DNA of 64,000 nucleotides from Acidovorax temperans. Lineage in GTDB: Bacteria > Pseudomonadota > Gammaproteobacteria > Burkholderiales > Burkholderiaceae_C. Below are positions 35,657-44,789 of the stretch, in pieces. The stretch's first letter is position 1. Each line of letters opens with the position of its first letter. Location: positions 1,552,001-1,616,000 of the forward strand of contig NZ_VFPV01000001.1 in NCBI RefSeq assembly GCF_006716905.1, in the 5' to 3' direction. The notes under the pieces are model-generated. The model saw only the letters and a list, made by a program, of their open reading frames with translations. It had not been told where the DNA came from and made no database searches. A program made the position numbers and the translations under genes.

Positions 35657-36054
35657 CAAACGTGATCACCCCAACCCAGAACATCCCCCCACGTGCAGGT
35701 CTTCAAACCCTGACGCTGACCGGTTTGCGCTTCGATGCCAACCTGGGCATCCTTGAGCACGAAAAAATCGATCCGCAGCCGATCCAGGTCGATGCCGAAC
35801 TGAGCCTGGGCGTGCAGCCCCTGGCCCCGCGCGACGACGACATCAGCCACGTGCTGGACTACCGCCGCGTGCGCCAGATCATCATTGACGAGTGCACCGC
35901 CGAGCACGTGAACCTGCTCGAGAGCCTGATCGGCAAGCTGGCCAACCGGCTGATGCAGCTGCCCGGCGTGCTGGGCGTGCGCGTGAAGATTGCGAAGCTG
36001 GAAATTTTTGACGATTGCGAAGTGGCGATTCGCATGGAAACGGGGCAGTGGTAA
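35653..36054 (+). CDS. folB: FolB-like protein 2 (dihydroneopterin aldolase)
   Basis: Second FolB-family protein, 133 residues, overlapping the first by GTGA; GTG at 35653 or 35662 could serve as start. It has [20 protein letters not shown] with the active-site Glu, [14 protein letters not shown], and [18 protein letters not shown] with Lys at the catalytic position (KL instead of the usual KP). Codon bias is like the bulk of the genome, so this is likely the resident copy and the partner upstream the variable one. It is 4 bp upstream of the ttcA start. Confidence 0.85.
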   Translation: MTNVITPTQNIPPRAGLQTLTLTGLRFDANLGILEHEKIDPQPIQVDAELSLGVQPLAPRDDDISHVLDYRRVRQIIIDECTAEHVNLLESLIGKLANRLMQLPGVLGVRVKIAKLEIFDDCEVAIRMETGQW

Positions 36055-36058
36055 ACCT

Positions 36059-37027
36059 ATGAACGCAGTGATCAACAACCCCAATCCCACCACCACCGGC
36101 TGGACCGACGAGGCCGAAGCATCGCAAGAGCCTACGGCCAACGCAGCCCGCCTGAAAATCGAACGCGAAACCCACAAGCTGGAAAAGCGCCTGTGCCGCG
36201 AGGTGGGCAAGGCCATCGTCGACTTCAACATGATTGAAGAAGGCGACAAGGTGATGGTGTGCATGTCCGGCGGCAAAGACAGCTATGCGCTGCTCGACAT
36301 CCTGCTCAAGCTCAAGGCCCGCGCGCCCATCCACTTTGACCTGGTGGCCGTGAACCTGGACCAGAAGCAGCCGGGCTTTCCTGAGCATGTGCTGCCCGAA
36401 TACCTGGCCAGCACCGGCGTGCCCTTCCACATCGAGAACGAAGACACCTACAGCATCGTCAAGAAGCTGATCCCCGAGGGCAAGACCACCTGCAGCCTGT
36501 GCAGCCGCCTGCGCCGGGGCATTCTGTACCGCGTGGCCGATGAGCTGGGCTGCACCAAGATCGCCCTGGGCCACCACCGCGACGACATCCTGCAAACGCT
36601 GCTGCTCAACATGTTCTTCGGCGGCAAGATGAAGAGCATGCCGCCCAAGCTGGTCAGCGACGACGGCAAGCATGTGGTGATCCGCCCTCTGGCCTATGTG
36701 GCCGAGAAAGACACCGCCCGCTGGGCCGCGCACCGCAACTTTCCCATCATCCCGTGCAACCTGTGCGGCAGCCAGGAGAACCTGCAGCGCAAGCAGGTGG
36801 GCGAGATGCTGCGCGAGTGGGAAAAGCGCTTCCCCGGCCGCATCGAAAACATGTTCAACGCCCTGCAGAACGTGGTGCCTTCGCACCTGCTGGACGGCAG
36901 CCTGTACGACTTCAAGAACGCCCGTGCCACCGGCGTGGCCGACGAAAACGGAGACAAGGCGTTTGACAAGGAAGAGTTTGCGCCCGCGCCCACGCTGCCC
37001 GGTGTGCAGGTGGTGCAGATCGGTTGA
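36059..37027 (+). CDS. ttcA: tRNA 2-thiocytidine(32) synthetase TtcA
   Basis: Fe-S dependent tRNA thiolase modifying C32. The 322 residues start [15 protein letters not shown]. The PP-loop ATP motif is [14 protein letters not shown]; the two CxxC cluster motifs are [10 protein letters not shown] and [32 protein letters not shown] is the conserved central block. It lies 4 bp after the second folB-like gene on the same strand, so it may be the last gene of that transcript. Confidence 0.96.
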   Translation: MNAVINNPNPTTTGWTDEAEASQEPTANAARLKIERETHKLEKRLCREVGKAIVDFNMIEEGDKVMVCMSGGKDSYALLDILLKLKARAPIHFDLVAVNLDQKQPGFPEHVLPEYLASTGVPFHIENEDTYSIVKKLIPEGKTTCSLCSRLRRGILYRVADELGCTKIALGHHRDDILQTLLLNMFFGGKMKSMPPKLVSDDGKHVVIRPLAYVAEKDTARWAAHRNFPIIPCNLCGSQENLQRKQVGEMLREWEKRFPGRIENMFNALQNVVPSHLLDGSLYDFKNARATGVADENGDKAFDKEEFAPAPTLPGVQVVQIG

Positions 37028-37163
37028 GGAATCTTTGACCCAGCTTCACGCTCTGACTGCTTGAATCTATAGCCAGGCGGCCGTTCCCCCTGAAGGCCAC
37101 CCCAGCCAGCGCGCTGCACCACTCACTGCAGCCATCCACCGCAACCGCTTCAGGAGACTTGCC

Positions 37164-37778
37164 ATGATGACTTTGCAATGGAAGAAATGTGCCGTGCTGC
37201 TGGGCATGGCCGCTGTGCTGGCCGGGTGCGCCACCCACCGCGTGGTGGAAGGCGATGTACGCAGCTTTTCCAGGCTGCCCGCCGCTGTCACCGCCCAGCA
37301 GCCCATGACGTACCGGCTGGAGCGCCTGCCCTCGCAGCAAACGCCCTCGTTCGACCCCATCCTGGCGCTGGCCGAGCAAGCCCTGGCGCGCGCCGGGCTG
37401 CAGCGCAATGATGAAAGCGGCCAATGGGTGGTGCAACTGGGCGCGCAGGCGGGCTTCACTCCGCGCCGCGACCCGTTTGATGACCACCCGCACTGGGCCT
37501 TTGGCGGCCTCGGCTGGTATGGCGGGCGTGGTAGCTGGGGCATGAGCGGCCTGTGGCAGGTGGGTGCACCCGCCCCGCTGCACCGGCGCGTGGTCAGCAT
37601 CGTGATGCGCGATGCGCGCACGCAGGAGGTAGTCTACGAAACCTCGGCCGTGCACGAAGACGTGTGGGTGTCTGACCCCGCGGTTTACGGCGTGCTGTTC
37701 GACGCCGCGCTCACCGGCTTTCCCCAGCCACCCCAAGGCCCGCGCCAGGTGCGCATTCCCTTACCGACCCAGCCCTGA
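37164..37778 (+). CDS. DUF4136 domain-containing lipoprotein
   Basis: Predicted lipoprotein of 204 residues. The signal peptide MMTLQWKKCAVLLGMAAVLA ends in lipobox LAGC (Cys22). The body shows the DUF4136 pattern: a first strand with FSRLPAA, a helix LALAEQALARAGLQ, a Gly-rich loop (FGGLGWYGGRGSWG) and closing strands RRVVSIVMRDARTQEVVYET. Function unknown; such proteins are usually outer-membrane anchored. A weak GGAGACTTGCC precedes the start. It is followed 6 bp later by the histidine phosphatase gene. Confidence 0.85.
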   Translation: MMTLQWKKCAVLLGMAAVLAGCATHRVVEGDVRSFSRLPAAVTAQQPMTYRLERLPSQQTPSFDPILALAEQALARAGLQRNDESGQWVVQLGAQAGFTPRRDPFDDHPHWAFGGLGWYGGRGSWGMSGLWQVGAPAPLHRRVVSIVMRDARTQEVVYETSAVHEDVWVSDPAVYGVLFDAALTGFPQPPQGPRQVRIPLPTQP

Positions 37779-37784
37779 CATTGC

Positions 37785-38423
37785 ATGGACGCCACCCGCA
37801 TCATCGCCATCCGCCACGGAGAAACCGCCTGGAACGTGGACAGCCGCCTTCAGGGCCATCTGGACATTCCGCTGAACGACGTGGGCCTGTGGCAAGCCCG
37901 CCAGGCGGCGCTGGCGCTGGCCGATGAGCCCATCGACGCCATCTACAGCAGCGATCTGCAACGCGCCTGGGTCACGGCCCGCGCCATCGCAGAAACCACA
38001 CAGGCGCCGCTGGCCGCCCACCAGGGCCTGCGTGAACGCAGCTTTGGCGTGCTGCAAGGCCACACCTTTGAAGAGCTGGAAGCCAAAGAGCCAGAACAAG
38101 CGTACCGCTGGCGCAAGCGCGACCCCGCCTTTGCACCCGAGGGTGGCGAATCGCTGATCGCGCTGCGCGAGCGCATCACCGCCACCACCCATGCCCTGGC
38201 AGCCCAGCATATGGGCGGGCAGATCGTGCTGGTGGCCCACGGCGGCGTGCTGGACGTGCTGTACCGCGCCGCCACCCGCCAGGACATTCAAGCCCCGCGC
38301 ACCTGGCAACTGGGCAATGCGACCATCAACCGCCTGCTCTGGACACCCGATGGTCTCAGCCTGGTGGGATGGGCCGACACGCAGCACCTGGACAACGCCG
38401 TACGCGATGAAAACCACGCCTGA
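37785..38423 (+). CDS. Histidine phosphatase family protein (phosphoglycerate-mutase-like)
   Basis: A 212-residue phosphohistidine phosphatase. The RHG motif is IIAIRHGETAWNVDSRLQGH (catalytic His10-11 region); further hallmarks are YSSDLQRAWVTARAIAE, LRERSFGVLQGHTFEEL and the second catalytic His in IVLVAHGGVLDVLYR. Similar proteins are called GpmB or alpha-ribazole phosphatase; the substrate cannot be read here. Its 3' end overlaps the next gene by 17 bp in another frame. Confidence 0.9.
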   Translation: MDATRIIAIRHGETAWNVDSRLQGHLDIPLNDVGLWQARQAALALADEPIDAIYSSDLQRAWVTARAIAETTQAPLAAHQGLRERSFGVLQGHTFEELEAKEPEQAYRWRKRDPAFAPEGGESLIALRERITATTHALAAQHMGGQIVLVAHGGVLDVLYRAATRQDIQAPRTWQLGNATINRLLWTPDGLSLVGWADTQHLDNAVRDENHA

Positions 38424-39576
38424 CGCCCTCGCCGCCCTCATCGGCCAGCGGGTAGACCTGATCGACACCCCCGCCCTGGTGGTGGACCTGGACGCCATGC
38501 ACCGCAACATCCAGCGCATGGCCGACTTCGCCCGCAAGCACCAGGTGCGCTGGCGGCCCCACGCCAAGATGCACAAGAGCGCCGAGCTGGCCTTGTTGCT
38601 GCAGCAGGCCGGGGCACAGGGCGTATGCGTGCAAAAGGTCTCCGAGGCCGAGGCGCTGGCCGCTGGCGGCGTGCTGGACATCACCATCACCAACGAGGTG
38701 ATTGCCATGCCCAAGCTGCACCGCGCCGCGCGCCTGGCCACGGCCCTGGCCAGCCGGGGCGGCCGCCTGGGCGTGGCGGTGGACAGCGCGGAGGGCATCG
38801 AGCGCCTGGCCGAAGCGATGGCGCAGTCTGGCAGCGACGCGGGCATGGATGTGCTGGTAGAGATTGACGTGGGCCAGGGCCGCTGCGGTGTGCCGCCGGG
38901 CGAGCCCGCCGTGGCCCTGGCGCTGGCGGTGGCCCGCCACCCACGGCTGCGCTTTGCCGGGTTGCAGGCTTACCATGGCCGCGCCCAGCACTTTGCCAGC
39001 GCCGCCGAACGGCGCGAAGCCATTGCCCGCGCCGTGCAGCAGGCGGCGCACACGCGCGGCCTCATCGAAGCCGCCGGGCTGCCCGTGCCGCTGGTCACGG
39101 GCTCTGGCACCGGCACGCTGGTGAACGAAGCGGCCAGCGGGGTGTATGGCGAGCTGCAGGCGGGGTCGTTCCTTTTCATGGACGCCGACTACGCCCGCAA
39201 CGAACGCGACCCCGCGCAGCCCGCGTTCGAGCACGCCCTGTTCGTCAAGACCCAGGTGATTTCCGTGCGCGACACCCATGCCGTGTGCGACGCGGGCCAC
39301 AAGAGCCACGCCATCGACTCGGGCCTGCCCACCGTGGCCCATCTGCCTGCCGACCGGGCGTTGCGCTACGCCAATGGGGGCGACGAGCACGGCCTGCTGT
39401 ACGCCGAAGGCGACAAGGCGCGCTTACCCGCCCTGGGCCGCATGCTGTGGCTGGTGCCCGGCCATTGCGATCCGACGGTGAACCTGCACGATTTTTTGAT
39501 CGGCGTGCGGGGAGGGCTGGCGCAAGGCACGGTGGAGCGGATCATCAGGGTTGATGCCAGAGGTGCGCTGACCTGA
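38407..39576 (+). CDS. DSD1 family PLP-dependent enzyme (D-threonine aldolase / D-serine dehydratase-like)
   Basis: Fold-III (alanine-racemase-like) PLP enzyme of 389 residues. The PLP lysine lies in VRWRPHAKMHKSAELA; GRCGVPPGEPA and VTGSGTGTL belong to the cofactor phosphate pocket. The metal site of the D-threonine aldolase/D-serine dehydratase group is seen in LVPGHCDPTVNLHD. The start MKTTPDALAALIGQ (38407) overlaps the phosphatase gene by 17 bp; a much longer frame upstream is the out-of-frame shadow of that gene. It probably cleaves D-3-hydroxy amino acids. Confidence 0.9.
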   Translation: MKTTPDALAALIGQRVDLIDTPALVVDLDAMHRNIQRMADFARKHQVRWRPHAKMHKSAELALLLQQAGAQGVCVQKVSEAEALAAGGVLDITITNEVIAMPKLHRAARLATALASRGGRLGVAVDSAEGIERLAEAMAQSGSDAGMDVLVEIDVGQGRCGVPPGEPAVALALAVARHPRLRFAGLQAYHGRAQHFASAAERREAIARAVQQAAHTRGLIEAAGLPVPLVTGSGTGTLVNEAASGVYGELQAGSFLFMDADYARNERDPAQPAFEHALFVKTQVISVRDTHAVCDAGHKSHAIDSGLPTVAHLPADRALRYANGGDEHGLLYAEGDKARLPALGRMLWLVPGHCDPTVNLHDFLIGVRGGLAQGTVERIIRVDARGALT

Positions 39577-39613
39577 TCAGGGAAACAATCGGCGGACATT
39601 TTTGGTGTCCTCC

Positions 39614-41431
39614 ATGAGCCCCAGCCAGATCATCGTCCTCGCCACCCCCGTCTTTCTGCTGCTGATCGCCATCGAGCTGGCCGTGGGCTGGCGGCGCCAG
39701 CGCAACACCTACCGGCTGGCCGATGCGGTCAGCAGCATCAGTCTGGGCATGCTCAGCCAGACCAGCGCGGCCTTCACCCACCTGCTGCGCATCGGCATCT
39801 ATACCGCCCTGTTCGAGCATGTCGCGCTGTGGCGCAACGATGCCTTCTGGACCAGCCTGCCCGGCTGGCTGCTGGCGCTGCTGTTCTACGACTTTTGCTA
39901 TTACTGGCTGCACCGCATGGGGCACGAATCAGCCGTGCTGTGGGCCGCGCACGCGGTGCACCACCAGAGCCAGGACTACAACCTGAGCACCGCGCTGCGC
40001 CAGACCAGTTCGGGCGCGCTGCTGGGCTGGGTCTTTTACGTGCCCATGGCGCTGGCGGGCGTGCCGCCAATAGTGTTCGGAGTGGTCGCACTGATCGACC
40101 TGCTCTACCAGTTCTGGGTGCACACCGAGCAGGTGGGCAAGCTCGGCTGGTTCGACCGCTGGTTCTGCAGCCCGAGCAACCACCGCGTGCACCACGCGGT
40201 GAACGATGCGTATCTGGATAAGAACTATGGAGGCATCCTGATCCTGTGGGACAGGCTGTTTGGCACCTTCAAGGAGGAGGATGCGCTTGACCGATGCGCG
40301 TACGGCACACGTGGGCTGCTCAACAGCTGGGATCCGCTGTGGGCCAACGCGCAGGTGTACGCCGGGCTGGCGCACGACAGCTGGCACGCACGTAACTGGG
40401 CAGACAAGCTCAAGGTCTGGATCAAGCCACCGGGCTGGCGCCCTGCCGATGTGGCGGAGCGTTTTCCCAAGCCCGCCTTCAGCATGGCGCAGATGCAGAT
40501 CTTTCAGCCGCCCATGTCACGCGCGGTGCAGTGGTTTGCGCTGGTGCAGTTTGCGGTGCTGCTCACGGGGGTGGGCGCTTTTTTATGGCAGGCCGACACC
40601 GCACCACTGGCGCACAACGCCATCTGGTTTGCGGTGCTGCTGGTGGGGCAATGGGCTTTGGGCGCGGTGATGCAGGGGCGCATCGGCATGCTGATGGCAC
40701 TGATGCTGCAAAGCGCTGCGCTGGCCACCGCCACCGGCGCGCTGGGGTTTACCGAATGGCACTGGCTGTTCAAACCGCTGACGATGATTTTTGCTCTTTT
40801 TTTAGTAGCTGCTAGCGCTTACTCAACAAGCGCCAGAGACCAATTTGATTCAAAGAACTGGCTTCTGCTGGCTGCCGCGTTGGCTGGATCGCTGGCGGGG
40901 GATGTGTTCCTCATGTTCCAGGGCTTTTTCATCCCTGGTCTGGTGAGTTTTCTGGTGGCGCATCTGTTCTATGTCGCGCTGTTCAAACGCGGGCAGGTAT
41001 GGTTTCCCCACCGGGGGGTGCTGGCCGCCACGTTGGGCATTGGCCTGGGCATGTACGCCTTTTTATGGACGGGAGGCCTGCCCCCTGCCCTGCGCGTGCC
41101 GGTGGCCGCCTACGTACTGGTGATTGCGCTGATGGCCGCGCAGGCCATGGGCCGGGCGACCGTGCTGCGCAGCGGGCCAGCACTGCGGGTGGCGCTGGGG
41201 GCGGGGTGCTTCATGCTGAGCGATTCCTTGCTGGCGACCGACCGGTTTGTGACGCCCCTGCCATGGGCCCCGGTGTGGGTGCTGTCCACATACTACGCAG
41301 CGCAGATGCTGATCGTCAGCGGCTGGCTGGCGGGCGAGGCGCCCAATAAGGCAGTAGCCGGCACCCGAGGCTTCCCTGCTCGCGGCGCCAAGCAATTTTC
41401 AACCAAATCAGGCTCTAGCGCTCTTCTGTAA
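39614..41431 (+). CDS. Fatty acid hydroxylase (alkylglycerol-monooxygenase-like) fused to YhhN/lysoplasmalogenase domain
   Basis: Polytopic membrane protein of 605 residues with two enzyme domains. The N-terminal half is a fatty-acid-hydroxylase/sterol-desaturase domain with di-iron His boxes at 100-104 (HRMGH), 113-117 (HAVHH) and 190-194 (HRVHH), plus LDKNYGGILILWDRLFGTF, very like animal alkylglycerol monooxygenase (AGMO). The C-terminal part (about 385-590) is a YhhN/TMEM86-type domain (LAGDVFLMF, FLVAHLFYVALF, GCFMLSDSLLA). The ATG at 39614 is preferred over TTG 39602. Residues about 397-413 come from repeat copy 5, and the last residues from copy 6. Ether-lipid cleavage is an inference. 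Confidence 0.85.
   Translation: MSPSQIIVLATPVFLLLIAIELAVGWRRQRNTYRLADAVSSISLGMLSQTSAAFTHLLRIGIYTALFEHVALWRNDAFWTSLPGWLLALLFYDFCYYWLHRMGHESAVLWAAHAVHHQSQDYNLSTALRQTSSGALLGWVFYVPMALAGVPPIVFGVVALIDLLYQFWVHTEQVGKLGWFDRWFCSPSNHRVHHAVNDAYLDKNYGGILILWDRLFGTFKEEDALDRCAYGTRGLLNSWDPLWANAQVYAGLAHDSWHARNWADKLKVWIKPPGWRPADVAERFPKPAFSMAQMQIFQPPMSRAVQWFALVQFAVLLTGVGAFLWQADTAPLAHNAIWFAVLLVGQWALGAVMQGRIGMLMALMLQSAALATATGALGFTEWHWLFKPLTMIFALFLVAASAYSTSARDQFDSKNWLLLAAALAGSLAGDVFLMFQGFFIPGLVSFLVAHLFYVALFKRGQVWFPHRGVLAATLGIGLGMYAFLWTGGLPPALRVPVAAYVLVIALMAAQAMGRATVLRSGPALRVALGAGCFMLSDSLLATDRFVTPLPWAPVWVLSTYYAAQMLIVSGWLAGEAPNKAVAGTRGFPARGAKQFSTKSGSSALL
40793..40852. repeat. Interspersed palindromic repeat copy 5, inside the hydroxylase/YhhN fusion gene
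   Basis: AGTAGCTGCTAGCGCTTACT, then CAACAAGCGCCAGAGACCAA, then TTTGATTC, preceded by a T-run. The core AGCGCTTACTCAACAAGCGC is one of the best-kept copies. It is translated as VAASAYSTSARDQFDS at the start of the YhhN domain. Confidence 0.88.
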
Positions 41432-41460
41432 AGCGCAAGCAGCTATCAACTTAATAGCAT
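41398..41460. repeat. Interspersed palindromic repeat copy 6, overlapping the fusion gene 3' end
   Basis: AACCAAATCAGGCTCTAGCG, then CTCTTCTGTAAAGCGCAAGC, then AGCTATCAACTTAATAGC. The repeat supplies the last eleven or so codons (FSTKSGSSALL) and the stop of the upstream gene and reaches the stop of the convergent ATPase gene at 41451. Confidence 0.85.
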
Positions 41461-42221
41461 CCACCCTGTCTAACACACCCGTGCGGTGCCGGCTCCACAC
41501 CCTCGGTGATGGCCTCATCGCGCGCAATGCGGCCGTCAATCAGTTCCACCAGCCGGTCGCATCGCGCGGCCAGGCGCGGGTCGTGTGTGACGACCACAAA
41601 GCTCGTGCCCCGCTCGGCGTGAATGCGGCGCAGCAGGGCAAACACTTCAGCAGAAGAAGCCGTGTCAAGGTTGCCCGTGGGCTCGTCGGCCAGCACCAGC
41701 GGCGGGTTCATGACCAGCGCGCGCGCAATGGCCACGCGCTGCTGCATGCCGCCCGACAGCTCGGCCGGGCGCTTGTTCATGGCCTGGGCCAGGCCCACGG
41801 CGTCGAGCAGGCTGCGCGCATGGTCGCGGTGCGCGCGGCTGACGCGGCCTTCGGCCATGAGGGCGGGCAACGTGACGTTCTCCAGCGCCGAGAACGCTGG
41901 CAGCAGATGGTGGAACTGAAACACAAAGCCCAGCGTGCTACGGCGGCGCAAAGTCAGGGCCGCATCGTCCAGGCCCTGCACTTCTTCGCCATCCAGCCGA
42001 AAACTGCCGGACGTCATGCGCTCCAGCAGGCCCAGGATGTTGAGCAGGGTGCTCTTGCCCGAGCCCGAGGGCCCCATCAGCGCGATGAATTCGCCCCGGC
42101 GCACCTGCAGATTGATGCCGTGCAACACCTCGGCCTCGCTGGGGCGGCCCAGGTTGTAGCTTTTGCGCACGGCATCGAGCGCAATCAATTCAGGGGGCAG
42201 TACAGCATCCGCGGTGTTCAT
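41451..42221 (-). CDS. ABC transporter ATP-binding protein (MacB/LolD-type)
   Basis: ATPase of a MacB/LolD-class export system, 256 residues. Walker A is [14 protein letters not shown], the Q-loop is [11 protein letters not shown], the signature is [16 protein letters not shown], Walker B is [13 protein letters not shown] and the H-loop is VVVTHDPRL. The start [12 protein letters not shown] at 42221 fits. It follows the (frameshifted) permease gene by 7 bp and belongs to an adaptor-permease-ATPase set like DevBCA/MacAB. The last codons lie in repeat copy 6. Confidence 0.92.
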   Translation of the reverse strand: MNTADAVLPPELIALDAVRKSYNLGRPSEAEVLHGINLQVRRGEFIALMGPSGSGKSTLLNILGLLERMTSGSFRLDGEEVQGLDDAALTLRRRSTLGFVFQFHHLLPAFSALENVTLPALMAEGRVSRAHRDHARSLLDAVGLAQAMNKRPAELSGGMQQRVAIARALVMNPPLVLADEPTGNLDTASSAEVFALLRRIHAERGTSFVVVTHDPRLAARCDRLVELIDGRIARDEAITEGVEPAPHGCVRQGGCY

Positions 42222-42228
42222 CCAAGCC

Positions 42229-43441
42229 TCACATGCGGATGGCTTGCGCCGGGGCCACGGCCGCCAGCACGCCGCACACCGAGGCAATCAGCGCGATCTG
42301 CAGCGCCATGGGCAGCGGCAAGGCAATTGAAAACAGCGGCAGGCCATCCGAGCCGCGTACGAAGTGGGTGAACACCCAGATCAGCGCCACCGCCAGCAGC
42401 AGACCAAGCACCGAGCCCAGCGCCCCCACTACGGCACCCTGCACCAGAAACACCCGCAGCACCTGGCCCCGCGTGGCGCCCATGGCGCGCAGGATGCCGA
42501 TCTCGCGGCCCTTTTGCACGACAGACACCACCAGCACACTGGCAATGCCCAACACCACCACCGCCAGCACCACGCCCCGGATGATGGAGGTGCTGACGGA
42601 CTGCGCGTTGAGTGCCGACACCAGCTGGGCATTGCTCTCTTGCCAGCTCTCGATCTTGTAGGGGAACTGGCTTTGCAGCTCTCGCGCCAGGGCTTGGGCC
42701 ACCCACACGTCCTTGAGGGTCAGGTCCAGCTGGGTGGCGCCACCGGGCAGCGCCAGCAGGCTTTGCGCGGCACGCAGCGGCACGATCACGGTGCGCCGGT
42801 TCAGGTCTTTCACGCCCAGGTCCACCAGTGCGGTCACGCGCACCGAATCGCTGACCGAGCCACTCACACTGCCCGTCTGCACCGTGAGGCGGTCGCCCAC
42901 GCGCACCCCCAGGTCCTGCGCCAACTCACGGCCTATCACCGCCTCGCCTGGCGCCAGCCGCGCGCTGCCGCTGACGACCTTGGAGCGCAGGCCCACCACG
43001 CGGTCATAGCGGTCCAGCTCCACCCCCATGAGGGCAATGGCTTGTGATGCCTCGCCGCGCAGCGCCAGGCCCGAGCCCGACACCATGGGTGAAACACCTG
43101 CCACGGCGGGCAACCCTTCCAGCAAACGGCACCAGCGCCTGCCAGTTGGCTACCGAGCGCAAGCGCTGCGCGCGCGGCTGGGTTTCTGTCAGCGCGGCAG
43201 CGTCTGGCAATGCCGGGGCGGCTGGGGTGACCAGATCGTCCGGCGCGCGCAGCGTGACGTGCGCCTGGGCACCCAGCGTTTTGGCCAGGGTGTTGGCCTG
43301 CAGGCCGCTGATGAGCGCCGAGATATAGGCAATGACGGCAACGCCCGCGGCCACGCCCACGATGATGAGCACGGTCTGCATGCGCCCTTCGCGCAAGAAG
43401 CGCAGCGCCACGCGAAACTCGAAGCCGGGCCAGATCCACAT
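42229..43441 (-). pseudogene. ABC transporter permease (FtsX/MacB-like), interrupted by a frameshift
   Basis: Two overlapping frames together make one permease of about 404 codons. The first (from 43441, MWIWPGFEFRVALRFLREGR) gives the N-terminal anchor and periplasmic start up to SVANWQALV, then loses family character. The second frame carries LLEGLPAVAGVSPMVSG through the FtsX domain (REIGILRAMGATRGQVLRVF) to AAVAPAQAIRM. The switch falls at 43125-43132, where the minus strand reads GTGCCGTTTGCTGG; dropping one C gives GTGCGTTTGCTGG and restores the frame. The total span is 3n+1. It may be a true lesion or a base-call error. Neighbouring adaptor and ATPase are intact. Confidence 0.85.
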
Positions 43442-43451
43442 GGCGGCAGGC

Positions 43452-44789
43452 TCAACGGCCCATGGTGCCGGTCAACGCAGAGGCTGCACCGCCCCCCTGC
43501 GCACTGCCCTGAGACGCCGTAGTGGGCGCGGGCGATGACGTGGTCCATGGCACTGTGCGGGCACGCACGCGTTGACCGTCCTGCAAGCTCGCATGGCCGC
43601 GCAGCACCGTGTCGCTTTCCTTCAGGCCGCCAAGCACCTCGACCGCATCCAGCGTGCGCAGGCCCAGCCGCACGTTGCGTACCTGGGCGCGCCCATCCTG
43701 CAGCACCAGCACGCTGGCTTGATCGCCACCGGCCGGTCCGCGCAAAGCGGCCTGGGGCAGCACCAGGGTGCGCTCGCGCCGGGCGGTCTCCACCTCCACC
43801 GACAAGGTCATGTCTTCGCGCAAAAAGGCGGGGGCTTGCTCAATCGAAAACTTCACCTCAATGGCACCGCGCTGCGCATCCACCGCCGGCGCGATGGACA
43901 GCACGCGGGCTGCAAAGCGCTGCGCCGCAAACGCATCGGCCACCACCCAGGCCGGCTGACCCAGTTGCAGCTGTTCCAGAAATCGCTCGTCCACCTGGGC
44001 CACCAGCTGCGTGGGCCCGGCCAGCGCCAGGCTGAGCAGGGCCTTGCCCGGCTGCACGATCTGCCCAGGCTCCACCTCACGCACCAGCACGCGCGCATCG
44101 GCGGGGGCCACCAGCGTGGCTTGTGCCAGGCGGGCCTGTGCAGCCACCGTGGCCGCTTGGGCCAACGCCAACTGGGCCTGGGCCTGGGCCACCTCGGTGC
44201 CCGCATCGGCAGTGGCCTGCAGTTGTGCTTGCGCACCGAGCTGCTGCGCCCTTGCCACGTCCACCGCCCGGCGTGCCTCGTCAAGCTGCGCCGGGCTGTA
44301 AAACCCCTCGGCCACCAACTGCTGCACCCGCGCCAGGCTGGCACTGGCAGCTTGCAGCGAGGCATCGGCCTGCGCCCGCGCTGCTTGGGCGGCAGTGCGG
44401 CCCGTGCTGCGAAGGCCTTCCAGCCGCGCCTTTGCCTGGCGCTCCGCCGCAACGGCCTGGGCCAAAGCGGCACGCAATTCGTCGGATTCGAGCTGCACCA
44501 GCACATCGCCCTGGCGCACCGGTGCTCCCTCCATCACCCGCACCTGGGCCACACGGCCGGTGACGGTGCTGCCCACATCCACCCGCGACAACGTGGCGAC
44601 TCGCGCTGAAAACTGCAGCGTGCGCACCAGCGGCGCCGACTGAACCACCAGCGCATCGACCTGCGGGCCGCGCAACGTGGCCGCGCCCATGGCAACCGCC
44701 GCCACCAAGACAGCAGCGCCCAGCGCCCAGACCAGCCAGCGTCGATTCACCCGACCACCCTGGCTGCCAGTTGCTGCGTTTTTGCTCAT
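43452..44789 (-). CDS. Periplasmic adaptor subunit (HlyD/MacA/RND membrane-fusion family)
   Basis: Membrane-fusion protein of 445 residues. An N-terminal anchor (about 18-38, [19 protein letters not shown]) precedes a lipoyl/barrel-sandwich half ([20 protein letters not shown]), a long Ala/Gln-rich alpha-hairpin (about 105-205), the second lipoyl half ([17 protein letters not shown]) and beta-barrel/membrane-proximal domains. Ser/Pro/Gly-rich tail. It is first in the adaptor-permease-ATPase set and overlaps the ruvB stop by 4 bp, an unusual coupling to a recombination gene. The exported substrate is unknown. Confidence 0.9.
   Translation of the reverse strand: MSKNAATGSQGGRVNRRWLVWALGAAVLVAAVAMGAATLRGPQVDALVVQSAPLVRTLQFSARVATLSRVDVGSTVTGRVAQVRVMEGAPVRQGDVLVQLESDELRAALAQAVAAERQAKARLEGLRSTGRTAAQAARAQADASLQAASASLARVQQLVAEGFYSPAQLDEARRAVDVARAQQLGAQAQLQATADAGTEVAQAQAQLALAQAATVAAQARLAQATLVAPADARVLVREVEPGQIVQPGKALLSLALAGPTQLVAQVDERFLEQLQLGQPAWVVADAFAAQRFAARVLSIAPAVDAQRGAIEVKFSIEQAPAFLREDMTLSVEVETARRERTLVLPQAALRGPAGGDQASVLVLQDGRAQVRNVRLGLRTLDAVEVLGGLKESDTVLRGHASLQDGQRVRARTVPWTTSSPAPTTASQGSAQGGGAASALTGTMGR

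Noticed and set aside
37050..37080. Possible ninth repeat copy after ttcA (TGCTTGAATCTATAGCCAG)
   Set aside because: It lacks the AGCGCTT...AAGCGC core, so the match is too weak to count.
38191..38406. N-terminal extension of the D-threonine-aldolase-like frame
   Set aside because: The extra 72 residues are an out-of-frame reading of the histidine phosphatase gene; the family N-terminus starts at 38407.
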